Positions 34,016 to 43,348 are shown, counted from the first letter of the stretch. The stretch: 64,000 nucleotides of DNA from Pseudomonas cuatrocienegasensis (GCF_900110925.1 NZ_FOFP01000012.1:1-64000), one strand, 5' to 3'. Notes: generated by a model from the letters alone, not told the origin. Numbers and translations are program-made.

Positions 34016-35395
34016 TTACAAGGTTCTGACGCGCAACGTACGGCCTTTGATCTTGCCTTCACTGAGGCACTTGAGCGCCTGCATGGCCACGACCCGCTCA
34101 ACGGCTACATAAGCCTGGAAGTCGAAGATCGCGATCTTGCCGACCTGCGCGCCAGGAATGCCAGCTTCACCTGTCAGTGCGCCAAGAATATCGCCTGGGC
34201 GCAGTTTGTCCTTGCGCCCAGCGCCTATGCAAAGAGTAATCATAGATGGCTGCAACGGTGCACCACCCTGATGTTTCAAACTGCTCAGCGGATGCCAGTT
34301 GAGCGGCGCCCGTTGCAGGGTTTCGATGGCCTGGGCGCGGTGGGCTTCGGCTGGAGCCACCAGGCTCATGGCCAGGCCCTTTTCGCCGGCCCGACCGGTA
34401 CGGCCAACGCGGTGAATATGGATTTCCGAATCGCGCGCCAGCTCGACGTTGATCACCATGTCCAGGGCATCGATATCCAGGCCGCGGGCCGCCACATCGG
34501 TGGCCACCAGGACCGACAGGCTGCGGTTGGCAAACATTGCCAGCACCTGGTCGCGGTCGCGTTGCTCCAGGTCACCGTTCAGTGCGGCGGCCGAGATGCC
34601 TTTGGCGGTCAGGTGGTCGACCACTTCCTGGCACTGCTGCTTGGTAAAGCAGAAGGCCACGCAGGACTGCGGGCGGTAGCAGTTGAGCAGCTTGACCACC
34701 GCGTCCATGCGCTCTTCTGGGGAGATTTCGTAGAAGCGCTGCTCGATTTGCGTGTCGTCGTGTAGGGCTTCAGCCTTGACCTGCTGCGGGTCGCGCATAA
34801 AGGTCGCGGACAACTGTTTGATCCCGGCCGGGTAGGTGGCGGAGAACAGCAGGGTCTGCCGACGCGTCGGGGTCTGGCTGATGATCTCGGCGATGCTGTC
34901 GTAGAAGCCCATGTCGAGCATGCGGTCGGCTTCGTCGAGCACCAGGGTATTCAGACCGTCGAGCTTGAGGGTGCCCTTGCTCAGGTGCTGCTGGATGCGC
35001 CCCGGGGTGCCGACGATGATCTGCGCGCCGTGCTCCAGGGAGCCGATCTGCGGACCGAAGGGCACACCGCCACACAGGGTCAGAATCTTGATGTTGTCGG
35101 CCGAGCGCGCCAGGCGCCGCAGCTCCTTGGCCACCTGGTCGGCCAGCTCACGGGTCGGGCAGATCACCAGCGCCTGACAACCGAAGAAGCGCGGGTTGAG
35201 CGGGTTGAGCAGGCCGATGCCGAAGGCGGCAGTCTTGCCGCTGCCGGTCTTGGCCTGGGCAATCAGGTCCATGCCCTTGAGCATGACCGGCAGGCTCTGG
35301 GCCTGAATCGGGGTCATCTCGGTGTAGCCGAGGGACTCGAGGTTGGCCAGCATGGCGGCGGAGAGGGGCAGGGAAGCGAAAGCAGTTTGGGTCAC
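34016..35395 (-). CDS. dbpA: ATP-dependent RNA helicase DbpA
   Basis: 459 residues. DEAD-box motifs in order: Q motif MTPIQAQSLP, I AKTGSGKT, Ia PTRELADQ, GG, Ib TPGRI, II VLDEADRMLD, III SAT, IV-VI including VATDVAARGLDI and HRVGRTGRAG. The C-terminal domain from about 385 (KDKLRPGDILGALTGEAGI) is the DbpA RNA-binding domain, which recognises hairpin 92 of 23S rRNA in large-subunit assembly. Confidence 0.95.
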   Translation of the reverse strand: MTQTAFASLPLSAAMLANLESLGYTEMTPIQAQSLPVMLKGMDLIAQAKTGSGKTAAFGIGLLNPLNPRFFGCQALVICPTRELADQVAKELRRLARSADNIKILTLCGGVPFGPQIGSLEHGAQIIVGTPGRIQQHLSKGTLKLDGLNTLVLDEADRMLDMGFYDSIAEIISQTPTRRQTLLFSATYPAGIKQLSATFMRDPQQVKAEALHDDTQIEQRFYEISPEERMDAVVKLLNCYRPQSCVAFCFTKQQCQEVVDHLTAKGISAAALNGDLEQRDRDQVLAMFANRSLSVLVATDVAARGLDIDALDMVINVELARDSEIHIHRVGRTGRAGEKGLAMSLVAPAEAHRAQAIETLQRAPLNWHPLSSLKHQGGAPLQPSMITLCIGAGRKDKLRPGDILGALTGEAGIPGAQVGKIAIFDFQAYVAVERVVAMQALKCLSEGKIKGRTLRVRTL

Positions 35396-35476
35396 GGAAA
35401 AGGCCTGGAGGACGCGAGCAAGGCTGCAGTGTAGCAGGCCGTCGCCCGCTGCTGGCGGGCGATCGGCCTGGCGGCG

Positions 35477-36901
35477 TCAGTCCGGGGTGTCGTCGACTCG
35501 GCGGCTGCTGCGGCCGTCCTCCGGGCTCAACTGCAGGAAGATACCTGCGGCGAGCATCGACAGCAGGCCGACGCACAAGAAGGTTGCCTGGAACGCGCCC
35601 AGCACAGAGCCGTCCGCGCTGCCGGCAGGCGGGGTGAAGCCGCTGAGCAACGCGGCGGCAGCGGCAATCCCCAGGCTCATCGACAGCTGCACCACCACTG
35701 ACAACAAGCTGTTGCCACTGCTGGCCTCGTTGTCGCGCAGGTCGATCAGGGTCACGGTATTCATCGCGGTGAACTGCAGGGAGTTGAACGCGCCGATCAG
35801 CCCCAGGTGGATCAGCAGCCAGGCCTGGGAGGTGCTGCCATCGACCAATGCCATGCTGGCGATCAGCGCGCCAAGCAGCAGGGTGTTGCCGGTGAGGATG
35901 CGCCGGTAGCCGAGGCGGTCGATCAAGGGTTTGGCCAGCGGCTTCATGGCCATGGCGGCCAGCGCCAGGGGGATCATGCTCATGCCGGCCTGGGCCGGCG
36001 AGTAGCCCAGGGCCAGTTGCAGCAGCAGCGGCACCAGAAACGGCAAGGCGCCGCTGCCCAAACGGGCGAACAGGTTGCCGAGAATGCCCACGGCAAAGGC
36101 GCGGGTGTGAAACAGCGCCGGGGCGAACAGCGGCGACGGCGTGCGCCCGGCACGTAACCAGTAGGCCGCGAGGCAAGCCAGGCCGGCAATCAGCAACACT
36201 ACTACGCGCACCGGCGGCAGGTGCAACTCGCCGAGGCCTTCCAGGGCGATGGTGATCAGCAGCATGGCCGCGCCAAACAGGATAAAGCCGGGCGCATCGA
36301 AGCGCGTGCGCTCCGGCCCGCGCAGGTCCGGCATAAAACGCAGGGCGGCCCAGCAGCCGAGCACGCCGACCGGCAGGTTGATCAGGAAGATCCAGTGCCA
36401 ACTGGTGTACTGCACGAGCCAGCCGCCTAGCGTCGGGCCGATCAGCGGGCCGAGCAGGCCGGGCAGGGTGATAAAGCTCATGATCCGCACCAGCTCCGAG
36501 CGCGGGTAGGCGCGTAGCACCACCAAACGCCCGACCGGCATCATCAGCGCCCCGCCCAGGCCTTGCAGCACGCGGGCACCGATCAGTTGGCTAAGCGAGT
36601 GCGACAGCGCGCAGAACAGCGAGCCCAGGGTGAACAGCACGATGGCGCCGAAGAAAATCCGCCGCGTGCCGAAACGGTCGGCGATCCAGCCCGAGGCGGG
36701 AATCAGCAGGGCCACGGTGAGCATGTAGGCAATCACCACCGACTGCATGCGCAGCGGGTCCTCGGCCAGGTCGCGGGCCATGCTCGGCAGGGCGGTATTG
36801 AGAATGGTGCCGTCCAGCGTCTGCATAAAAAAGGCGATCGCGACGATCCAGGGCAGCAAGCGGGCAGTGCGGGGATCGAGCAGTGAAGGCGTGTTCTGCA
36901 T
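35477..36901 (-). CDS. mdtD: MFS multidrug transporter MdtD-like (DHA2)
   Basis: 474 residues from ATG 36901 (MQNTPSLLDPRTARLLPWIV). Fourteen helices are expected. The DHA2 motif LDGTILNTALPSMARDL in helix 1, GWIADRFGTRRIFF (motif A) and LPGLLGPLIGPTLGGWLVQY (motif C-like) are present. Length fits MdtD (about 470). Proton-driven efflux; substrates unknown. It follows dbpA's start on the same strand, with 81 bases between. Confidence 0.85.
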   Translation of the reverse strand: MQNTPSLLDPRTARLLPWIVAIAFFMQTLDGTILNTALPSMARDLAEDPLRMQSVVIAYMLTVALLIPASGWIADRFGTRRIFFGAIVLFTLGSLFCALSHSLSQLIGARVLQGLGGALMMPVGRLVVLRAYPRSELVRIMSFITLPGLLGPLIGPTLGGWLVQYTSWHWIFLINLPVGVLGCWAALRFMPDLRGPERTRFDAPGFILFGAAMLLITIALEGLGELHLPPVRVVVLLIAGLACLAAYWLRAGRTPSPLFAPALFHTRAFAVGILGNLFARLGSGALPFLVPLLLQLALGYSPAQAGMSMIPLALAAMAMKPLAKPLIDRLGYRRILTGNTLLLGALIASMALVDGSTSQAWLLIHLGLIGAFNSLQFTAMNTVTLIDLRDNEASSGNSLLSVVVQLSMSLGIAAAAALLSGFTPPAGSADGSVLGAFQATFLCVGLLSMLAAGIFLQLSPEDGRSSRRVDDTPD

Positions 36902-36975
36902 GGGGCGTCCTGCTGTGGCGGGCGGGTGTGGCCGTGCAGCCATTATCGCTGGCTGCGCTTTTGTTCGATGGCTCT

Positions 36976-36999
36976 ATCGCGAATAAATTCGCTCCTACA
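36976..36999. repeat. REP half, left flank of the RAYT locus
   Basis: The minus strand reads TGTAGGAGCGAATTTATTCG then CGAT. It is in inverted orientation relative to 37029-37052, forming a BIME-like pair upstream of mdtD. Confidence 0.85.
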
Positions 37000-37028
37000 C
37001 CTGGTATCCATACACGGACGCCACACCC

Positions 37029-37052
37029 TGTAGGAGCGAATTTATTCGCGAT
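37029..37052. repeat. REP half, directly downstream of the RAYT gene
   Basis: TGTAGGAGCGAATTTATTCG then CGAT on the plus strand, ending 12 bases before the RAYT stop. Confidence 0.85.
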
Positions 37053-37064
37053 CGATTTCAAGGC

Positions 37065-37529
37065 CTACACCCAGATCGCATCCCAATGCGGATAGTCCGC
37101 CATGTGCTGCACCAACCCGGCCCTGAGCGGGTTGGCCACGATATACCGGGCCATGGCGCGCACATCATCCTCATCGCGCACGGCCCGGTCATGGTAGCCA
37201 GGCTGCCATACACGGCCATGCAAGGCATGTTGCCGATTGATAGCCTGAGCGCTGCGCGCCTTGAGTCGCTTGGCCAGGCGCGCCAGCCCGCCATGTTCCA
37301 GGGTCACCAGCCAATGCAGGTGATCGGGCATCACTACCCATGCCAAGGAACTGGCCAGCCCCTCTACCGTGCAACGGCGCATTTCCTGGATCAGCAGGCG
37401 CGAGGTGGCAAAGTCCAGAAACAGCGGGCGGCGGTCGGCGGTGACGGTGGTAATCAGGTAGCTGCGTCCCGCCTCGGAAAAGCGGCCGGCACGTAAATTA
37501 CGGGCGTGGGGAGAGAGATCGGCTGGCAT
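37065..37529 (-). CDS. REP-associated tyrosine transposase (RAYT)
   Basis: 154 residues, Y1-transposase (HUH) fold. The metal-binding HUH-type motif is seen as MPDHLHWLV (HLH), and the C-terminal helix carries the tyrosine candidate in ARYIVANPLRAGLV. GRVWQPGYHDRAVRDEDD is characteristic of RAYTs. RAYTs cut and rejoin REP hairpins with a GTAG foot. Matching REPs lie at 36976-36999, 37029-37052 and 37582-37605, so the gene sits in a REPtron-like setting. The frame is intact. Confidence 0.92.
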   Translation of the reverse strand: MPADLSPHARNLRAGRFSEAGRSYLITTVTADRRPLFLDFATSRLLIQEMRRCTVEGLASSLAWVVMPDHLHWLVTLEHGGLARLAKRLKARSAQAINRQHALHGRVWQPGYHDRAVRDEDDVRAMARYIVANPLRAGLVQHMADYPHWDAIWV

Positions 37530-37581
37530 TCCATTGCCTCCTTTTCGGTCGATCCAGAAACCCTAGTTCAGACCGAAAAGC

Positions 37582-37605
37582 ATCGCGAATAAATTCGCTC
37601 CTACA
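37582..37605. repeat. REP half, upstream flank of the RAYT gene
   Basis: The minus strand reads TGTAGGAGCGAATTTATTCG then CGAT. With 37029-37052 it brackets the RAYT as an inverted pair. Confidence 0.85.
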
Positions 37606-37675
37606 GATTGCAGCTTCGCGAGTGATTCCGGCGCGCGTTGTTGGAGCGAAGGGGGCGTGCAGCGCCCCCTTTGGC

Positions 37676-39373
37676 TCAGGCCACAGACACCGAACGCTGC
37701 GGCGTCTGCCGCACGGGGGCGTTGCCGGCCACGTAGTAAGGCGCGCTGCTGCGTGGCAGCGGGGTGAGGCCACGGATCTTATCGGCGATCTTCTCCGCCA
37801 TCATGATGGTCGGCGCGTTGAGGTTGCCGGTGACGATCAGCGGCATGATTGAAGCATCGACCACACGCAAACCTTCAAGCCCATGCACGCGGCCCTGGCC
37901 GTCGACCACCGCCATGTCGTCTTCGCCCATCTTGCAGGAGCACGAGGGGTGATAGGCGGTTTCCGCGTGCTCGCGGATAAACGCATCCAGCTCGGCATCG
38001 CTCTGGCAGGCGCTGCCAGGGCTCAACTCACGCCCCCGATAAGGGTCGAGCGCCGACTGCGCCATGATCTCGCGGGTCAGGCGGATGCCGTCGCGGAACT
38101 CCTGCCAGTCCTGCTCGCTGCTCATGTAGTTGAACAGGATGCTCGGGTGCTGGCGCGGATCGCGGGAGGTCAGGCGAATACGCCCACGGCTCGGCGAGCG
38201 CATGGAGCCAACGTGGGCCTGGAAGCCGTGTTCGTTGACCGCGTTGCTGCCGTTGTAATTGATCGCCACCGGCAGGAAGTGGTATTGCAGGTTGGGCCAC
38301 CCGAACTCGGCGCGCGAGCGGATAAAGCCGCCGGCCTCGAACTGGTTGCTGGCGCCGACGCCGCTGCCGAGGAACATCCATTCGGCGCCGATGGCTGGCT
38401 GGTTCCACCATTGCAGCGCCGGGTACAGCGACACTGGCTGCTTGCAGGCGTACTGCACGTACACTTCCAGGTGGTCCTGCAGGTTCTCGCCGACACCAGG
38501 CAAGTCATGCACCACCGGGATGTCGAGGCTGCGCAGTAGTTCGGCAGGGCCGACGCCGGAGCGCTGGAGGATCTGCGGTGAGGCAATCGCGCCGCTGCAC
38601 AGCAGCACTTCGCGGCGCGCCCGGGCCTCGTTGACGGCGTTGCTCTCGCCCTTGAGGTAGGCGACGCCAACGGCGCGCTTGCCCTCGAACAGAATGCGGT
38701 CGGTCAGGGCATGGGTGACGATGGTCAGGTTCGGCCGCGCGCGGGCCTGGTCCAGGTAGCCGCGGGCGGTGCTGGCGCGTCGACCCTTGGGCGTGACGGT
38801 GCGGTCCATCGGGCCGAAACCTTCCTGCTGATAACCGTTGAGGTCGTCAGTGCGCGGGTAACCGGCCTGCACACCGGCCTCGATCATGGCATTGAACAGC
38901 GGGCTGTTGCCCGGCTTGGGCGTGGTCACGCTGACCGGGCCGTCGCCACCGTGGTAGGTGTTGGCGCCAATGTCGCGGGTTTCCGCCTTGCGGAAATACG
39001 GCAGGCAATCCAGGTAGCTCCAGTCCTGCAGGCCCTGTTCCTTGGCCCAGCCGTCGTAGTCCATGGCGTTGCCACGGATGTAGCACATGCCGTTGATCAA
39101 GGAAGAACCACCCAGGCCCTTGCCGCGCCCGCACTCCATGCGGCGGTTGTTCATGTGCGGCTCGGGGTCGGTCAGGTAGGCCCAGTTGTAGCGCCGGCCC
39201 TGCAGCGGAAAGGCCAGGGCAGCGGGCATCTGGGTACGGAAATCCAGGCGATAGTCAGGGCCGCCGGCTTCGAGCAGCAGCACGCTGACGTCTGCGTCTT
39301 CGCTCAAACGGGTGGCAAGCACGTTACCGGCCGAGCCGGCACCGATGATGATGTAGTCGAATTCTTGGGTCAT
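37676..39373 (-). CDS. betA: Choline dehydrogenase BetA
   Basis: 565 residues. GMC oxidoreductase: FAD-binding DYIIIGAGSAGNVLATRLSE, GGSSLINGMCYIRGN (GMC signature 1) and SGAIASPQILQRSGVG (signature 2). The catalytic-pair region contains HPSCSCKMG and GNLNAPTIMMAEKIAD. It oxidises choline to betaine aldehyde at the inner membrane. Last gene of betI-betB-betA; a REP element and a GTAGGGTGGA repeat lie in the betB-betA gap. Confidence 0.97.
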   Translation of the reverse strand: MTQEFDYIIIGAGSAGNVLATRLSEDADVSVLLLEAGGPDYRLDFRTQMPAALAFPLQGRRYNWAYLTDPEPHMNNRRMECGRGKGLGGSSLINGMCYIRGNAMDYDGWAKEQGLQDWSYLDCLPYFRKAETRDIGANTYHGGDGPVSVTTPKPGNSPLFNAMIEAGVQAGYPRTDDLNGYQQEGFGPMDRTVTPKGRRASTARGYLDQARARPNLTIVTHALTDRILFEGKRAVGVAYLKGESNAVNEARARREVLLCSGAIASPQILQRSGVGPAELLRSLDIPVVHDLPGVGENLQDHLEVYVQYACKQPVSLYPALQWWNQPAIGAEWMFLGSGVGASNQFEAGGFIRSRAEFGWPNLQYHFLPVAINYNGSNAVNEHGFQAHVGSMRSPSRGRIRLTSRDPRQHPSILFNYMSSEQDWQEFRDGIRLTREIMAQSALDPYRGRELSPGSACQSDAELDAFIREHAETAYHPSCSCKMGEDDMAVVDGQGRVHGLEGLRVVDASIMPLIVTGNLNAPTIMMAEKIADKIRGLTPLPRSSAPYYVAGNAPVRQTPQRSVSVA

Positions 39374-39416
39374 GGGGCATTACCTGTAGCGGCCAGAGGG
39401 GAGGCGGCGATCAATC

Positions 39417-39440
39417 GGTAGGAGCGGATTTATCCGCGAT
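39417..39440. repeat. REP half, GTAGGAGCGGATTTATCCGCG variant
   Basis: GGTAGGAGCGGATTTATCCG then CGAT, a compensated variant of the main REP: both arms changed together, keeping the hairpin. In the betB-betA gap. Confidence 0.75.
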
Positions 39441-39490
39441 GCTGTTCGCGGTTAAAACGGTTCGCCGCCCACGGGCGTGTGCTCAGCGCT

Positions 39491-39520
39491 GTAGGGTGGA
39501 TGACGCGTGCGCCATCCACC
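39491..39520. repeat. GTAGGGTGGATGACGC half element
   Basis: GTAGGGTGGATGACGCGTGC followed by GCCATCCACC, a short hairpin in the betB-betA gap, related to the repeats at 15588, 59774 and 60979. Confidence 0.6.
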
Positions 39521-39534
39521 TTTCGAGCAGGTCT

Positions 39535-41007
39535 CTAGAACACCGAGGCGTAATCGCCCATTTCCAGCTGCACCGACTTGATCCGCGTGTAGTGCGCCAG
39601 GGTGGTCAGGCCGTTCTCGCGGCCGACGCCGGACTGCTTGTAGCCGCCCACCGGCATCTGCGCCGGCGACTCGCCCCAGGTGTTGATCCAGCAGATGCCG
39701 GCTTCCAGCTTGTGGATAACCCGGTGCGCGCGGTTCAGGTCGCGGGTCACCAGGCCAGCGGCCAGGCCGTAGTCGGTGTCGTTGGCGCGGCGGATCACTT
39801 CGTCTTCGCTGTCGTAGACCAGAATGCTCATCACCGGGCCGAAGATTTCTTCGCGCACGATGGTCATGTCGTCTTTGCAGTCGGTGAACACGGTCGGTGC
39901 GACATAGGCGCCCTGGGCGTAGTCGCCATCGGTGACGCGCGCACCACCGATCAGCAGGCGTGCACCTTCTTCGCGGCCCTTGGCGATGTAGCCGAGCACG
40001 CTTTCCATGTGCGCAAAGCTGACCAGCGGGCCGAAATTGGTGGCGTCATCCTGCGGGTCGCCCAGGCGGATGCGTTTGACCCGGTCCAGCACCTTGGCCT
40101 CGAAGCGCGCCTGCAGCATGCGCGGCACGAATACGCGGGTGCCGTTGGTGCACACCTGACCGGAACTGTAGAAGTTGGCCATCAGCGCGATGTCGGCGGC
40201 GCGGTCGAGGTCGGCGTCCTCGAAGATGATCAGTGGCGATTTGCCGCCCAGCTCCATGGTCACTTCCTTGAGGCTGGAGCTGGAGGCGCTGGCCATGACC
40301 TTCTTGCCGGTCACGGTGCCGCCGGTGAAGGAGATCTTCTCGATACCCGGATGCTCGGTAAGCCACTGGCCGACTTCGCTGCCGCTGCCGGTGAGCACGT
40401 TGAACACGCCATCCGGCAGGCCGGCGGCGGTGTAGATCTCGGCCAGCTTGAGGGTGGTCAGCGAGGTTACTTCACTGGGTTTGAAGATCATCGCGTTGCC
40501 GGCGGCCAGGGCCGGGGCGGACTTCCACAGGGCGATCTGGATCGGGTAGTTCCAGGCACCGATACCGGCCACCACACCCAGCGGCTCGCGGCGGGTGTAG
40601 GCGAAGCTGGTGTCGCGCAGCGGGATCTGCTCGCCCTCGATGGCGGGGATCAAACCGGCGTAGTACTCCAGCACGTCGGCGCCGGTGACGATGTCGACGT
40701 AGCGGGTTTCGGACAGCGGCTTGCCGGTGTCGAGGGTTTCCAGCTCGGCCAGCTCATCGTTGCGCTCACGCAGAATGTCCACGGCCTTGCGCAGAATGCG
40801 CGAACGCTCCATGGCGGTCATCGCCGCCCAGACCTTCTGCCCTTCGGCGGCACTGGCCACGGCCCGCTCCACATCGTCCTGGCTGGCGCGCTGCACCTGG
40901 GCGAGCACCTCGCCATTGGCCGGGTTGATGGCGTCGAAGGTCGCGCCGCTGGTGGCGTTGACGTAACGACCATGGATATAGAGCTGCTGTTCGGCAAAAC
41001 GGGGCAT
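39535..41007 (-). CDS. betB: Betaine aldehyde dehydrogenase BetB
   Basis: 490 residues from ATG 41007 (MPRFAEQQLYIHGRYVNATSG), preceded by a strong GAGGAGG. A longer frame upstream would cover the operator at 41092. ALDH family: catalytic Glu in MELGGKSP, catalytic Cys in SSGQVCTNGTRV, and the NAD region IPAWNYP-type GAWNYPIQIALWKSAPALAAGN. It oxidises betaine aldehyde to glycine betaine. The C-terminus (YTRIKSVQLEMGDYASVF) is typical of BetB. Confidence 0.97.
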   Translation of the reverse strand: MPRFAEQQLYIHGRYVNATSGATFDAINPANGEVLAQVQRASQDDVERAVASAAEGQKVWAAMTAMERSRILRKAVDILRERNDELAELETLDTGKPLSETRYVDIVTGADVLEYYAGLIPAIEGEQIPLRDTSFAYTRREPLGVVAGIGAWNYPIQIALWKSAPALAAGNAMIFKPSEVTSLTTLKLAEIYTAAGLPDGVFNVLTGSGSEVGQWLTEHPGIEKISFTGGTVTGKKVMASASSSSLKEVTMELGGKSPLIIFEDADLDRAADIALMANFYSSGQVCTNGTRVFVPRMLQARFEAKVLDRVKRIRLGDPQDDATNFGPLVSFAHMESVLGYIAKGREEGARLLIGGARVTDGDYAQGAYVAPTVFTDCKDDMTIVREEIFGPVMSILVYDSEDEVIRRANDTDYGLAAGLVTRDLNRAHRVIHKLEAGICWINTWGESPAQMPVGGYKQSGVGRENGLTTLAHYTRIKSVQLEMGDYASVF

Positions 41008-41091
41008 AAGGCCTCCTCGTAATCGGATGGCGACACAGCCGCGCAGGCGGTGCCGGGGAGGGAAAGTACCGACAAGGCTAAGCAATTTTAA

Positions 41092-41107
41092 TTGAACGAT
41101 CAATCAA
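41092..41107. promoter_or_regulatory. BetI-type operator upstream of betB
   Basis: TTGAACGATCAATCAA, identical over all 16 bases to 42004-42019 upstream of betI. It lies 85 bases before the betB ATG. A partial dyad. Binding by BetI is inferred from its duplication at both BetI-controlled promoters. Confidence 0.65.
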
Positions 41108-41238
41108 CAAAAACGACAAGGCGCAGCCAAACACGACACGCAGGCCCATGATCAGGGGGGATGCGGGCGAGGTGTTGCGGGATGTGTCGGGGCTGGGTTT
41201 GGCGGGGAATGCTGCGTTAGAACGAACACTGCGGTCCC

Positions 41239-41306
41239 GTAGGAGCGAATTTATTCGCGATGCTTTCAGCGTGCTCAAGACCTATCGCGAATAAATTCGC
41301 TCCTAC
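41239..41306. repeat. REP inverted pair (BIME) between betI and betB
   Basis: GTAGGAGCGAATTTATTCGC on the plus strand and the same sequence inverted at the other end (GCGAATAAATTCGCTCCTAC), 23-base spacer. Confidence 0.85.
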
Positions 41307-41354
41307 ACCCGCCTTCAACACCGCGAACAAAGGCAGGTACCTCTATCTCGGCCG

Positions 41355-41945
41355 CTAGTCAGCCTTGGCCAAGTGCATATCAAGGTATTCATAGGCGATT
41401 TGCAGCGCCTGGCGGGTGTCGAAGGCTTCCCCCGACAGCGCGCCGCGCAGCCACAGACCATCGACCAGCGCGGCCAGGCCACGGGCTGCCTGGCGCGCCT
41501 GGTCTTGTGGCAACACCCGGCGGAACTGGCCGCACAGGTTGGAGTAGAGGCGGTGATCGTTGATCCGCTGCAGGCGGCGCAAGGCCGGCTGGTGCATGCT
41601 GGTGGCCCAGAACGCCAGCCAGGTCTTCATCGCCGGGCCGCTGACCTGGGTTTCGTCGAAGTTGCCGGCGATGATCGCGCGCAAATGCGCCCGCGGCGTG
41701 TCCTCGCGCAACACTGTGCGGCGTGCGCGCACGGCGGCACTCAGGGCTTGCATGAGGTGGCGCATGGTCGCTTCGAGCAGGCCGTTCTTGTCCTTGAAGT
41801 AATGGCTGATGATGCCATTGGACACCCCGGCAAGCCGCGCGATATAGGCAATGCTGGCGTCACTCATGCCGACCTGGTCGACCGCTTCGAGGGTTGCCGC
41901 GATCAACTGCGAGCGGCGGATGGGTTGCATGCCGACCTTGGGCAT
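41355..41945 (-). CDS. betI: TetR-family repressor BetI
   Basis: 196 residues. N-terminal HTH IAYIARLAGVSNGIISHYFKDKNGLLEAT after the BetI-specific opening MPKVGMQPIRRSQLIAATLEA. The rest is the ligand-binding helical domain. It represses bet genes until choline is present. It is the first gene of betI-betB-betA, with an operator-like sequence 59 bases upstream of its start and another before betB. Confidence 0.95.
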   Translation of the reverse strand: MPKVGMQPIRRSQLIAATLEAVDQVGMSDASIAYIARLAGVSNGIISHYFKDKNGLLEATMRHLMQALSAAVRARRTVLREDTPRAHLRAIIAGNFDETQVSGPAMKTWLAFWATSMHQPALRRLQRINDHRLYSNLCGQFRRVLPQDQARQAARGLAALVDGLWLRGALSGEAFDTRQALQIAYEYLDMHLAKAD

Positions 41946-42003
41946 CTGCGTCTCCGTTGAAACGGGAGGGTCCCGGAATGGGCGCAGTCTAGGCCGGTAG
42001 TTG

Positions 42004-42019
42004 TTGAACGATCAATCAA
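42004..42019. promoter_or_regulatory. BetI-type operator upstream of betI
   Basis: TTGAACGATCAATCAA, the exact copy of the sequence upstream of betB. It fits autoregulation of betI. Confidence 0.65.
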
Positions 42020-42081
42020 ACATGACGATCCAGGGATGACCTGTCGGTCGCAGGCCTGCTGCTGCGCAACGGCCCGCGCCG

Positions 42082-42771
42082 CTAGTTTCCAACCTGATCA
42101 GCGGGGGCTTTATCGTTGCTTGCGCCTTCTCGGGCAATCAGCTCGGCGGGCGGCACGCCAAAGCGGAAGTCGCAGTAAGCCGCGCCGCCGGCGAGGGTTT
42201 GCGTGCGCTGCAGAGTCACGCCCCAATCGCTGGCCATACGGTAATCCAGGCTGCATGCGGCAAAGTGAGTCAGCTCCGGCACGCCCTGGTCGCGCAAGTA
42301 ACTGGCCAGCGGACACACCTGCACATTAAAGGCCACACCAGCAGTGGCGGGCAGGTTGCTGCGGCGAAAGGGGCGGGTAAACACCAGGCTGAATAGCACA
42401 TCAAGCAGCCACTGGATGCGCACCTGCAAGCGGCGGCTGCGCAGGCGCGACGCTCTGAACGCCATGGCGCTGGCCGGGGCGAAGATCTGCCAGTTGATCT
42501 GCTTGATCCACTCGCCGGCTTGTTGTGGGCTAATACCCTGCTCCTGCAGGGCGCGGTACAGCGCGCAATCCCAATGCATATAGCGCAGCAGCAGATTCAC
42601 CCCTGGCGAATGACGCACCCGCGTGCGTTGCAATTCACTTTGTATTTCCAGGGTTCTGGTCCACACCTCTGCCGCCTGGGTTGCCGGTAAACAAGCACAC
42701 AGCTGCGTCTGCGCCGCCCGGCGGAAGGCGATGCGCGGACGATAAACCATCAGTAGGTCGAGTGGCTTCAT
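42082..42771 (-). CDS. Probable L-2-amino-thiazoline-4-carboxylic acid hydrolase-like protein
   Basis: 229 residues from ATG 42771 (MKPLDLLMVYRPRIAFRRAAQ). The C-terminal half has the conserved cysteines and dyad of this family: NVQVCPLASYLRDQGVPEL, FAACSLDYRMASDWGVTLQRTQTLAGGAAYCDFRF. The N-terminal half is unmatched. It lies 34 bases after the DinB-family gene on the same strand. Assignment is by motif memory only. Confidence 0.55.
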   Translation of the reverse strand: MKPLDLLMVYRPRIAFRRAAQTQLCACLPATQAAEVWTRTLEIQSELQRTRVRHSPGVNLLLRYMHWDCALYRALQEQGISPQQAGEWIKQINWQIFAPASAMAFRASRLRSRRLQVRIQWLLDVLFSLVFTRPFRRSNLPATAGVAFNVQVCPLASYLRDQGVPELTHFAACSLDYRMASDWGVTLQRTQTLAGGAAYCDFRFGVPPAELIAREGASNDKAPADQVGN

Positions 42772-42805
42772 CGGCTGTCTTGGCCCTGGCGGTTTGCTGC
42801 GCGCG

Positions 42806-43348
42806 TCAACGCGGATCAACGTCGGCAATCAACGCCAGCAAATCGGTTACGCCCACATCCTGCCCGGCCTGGAACAACAGCGTGCTCACCTGGCCGCGAT
42901 GGTGGGTTTGGTGGTTGAAGAAGTGCAGCATCAGGCTGGCATAGGCGCGCTGCGCCGGCACGCCCTGCATATTGGCGTAGGCCAGCCCATACGCCAGGTC
43001 CGGCTCGCTCAGCGCGGCGACCCAGTCGCTGATGTGCCCGTCCAGTTCACCGCGCAACGCCTGCAATGGCGCGAGGGTGTCGAACAGTTGCTGGCCGAGG
43101 GCTTTAGGTTTGGGCGCCGTGGCCAGCGCCTGGCGCAGGGCGGTGCAGCCTGGGTGCTCGGCAAAGCGCGTCAGCCAGACAATATCGCCCGCTGCGATAT
43201 GGTTCAGCGTGGCGAGGATGGACGGGAAAAACGCCCCGCGATCCAGCGCCAGCGCCTCGGGTGAAAGCTGGGCGGCCGCGGCATAGACCTTGTCGTTCAT
43301 CCACGCGTTATAGCGGGCGAGTAACTGAAAGTGCGCGAGCTGGGACAT
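42806..43348 (-). CDS. DinB-family protein
   Basis: 180 residues, four-helix bundle. Metal ligands: His in LATLNHIAAGDIVWL and the pair in LMLHFFNHQTHHRGQVSTLL, which match the DinB/YfiT-like triad. The N-terminus FQLLARYNAWMNDKVYAAAAQL is typical. Function of this subgroup is unknown; damage or thiol-transfer roles are known for relatives. It sits in a small co-directional set with the NIPSNAP gene and the hydrolase-like gene. Confidence 0.88.
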   Translation of the reverse strand: MSQLAHFQLLARYNAWMNDKVYAAAAQLSPEALALDRGAFFPSILATLNHIAAGDIVWLTRFAEHPGCTALRQALATAPKPKALGQQLFDTLAPLQALRGELDGHISDWVAALSEPDLAYGLAYANMQGVPAQRAYASLMLHFFNHQTHHRGQVSTLLFQAGQDVGVTDLLALIADVDPR

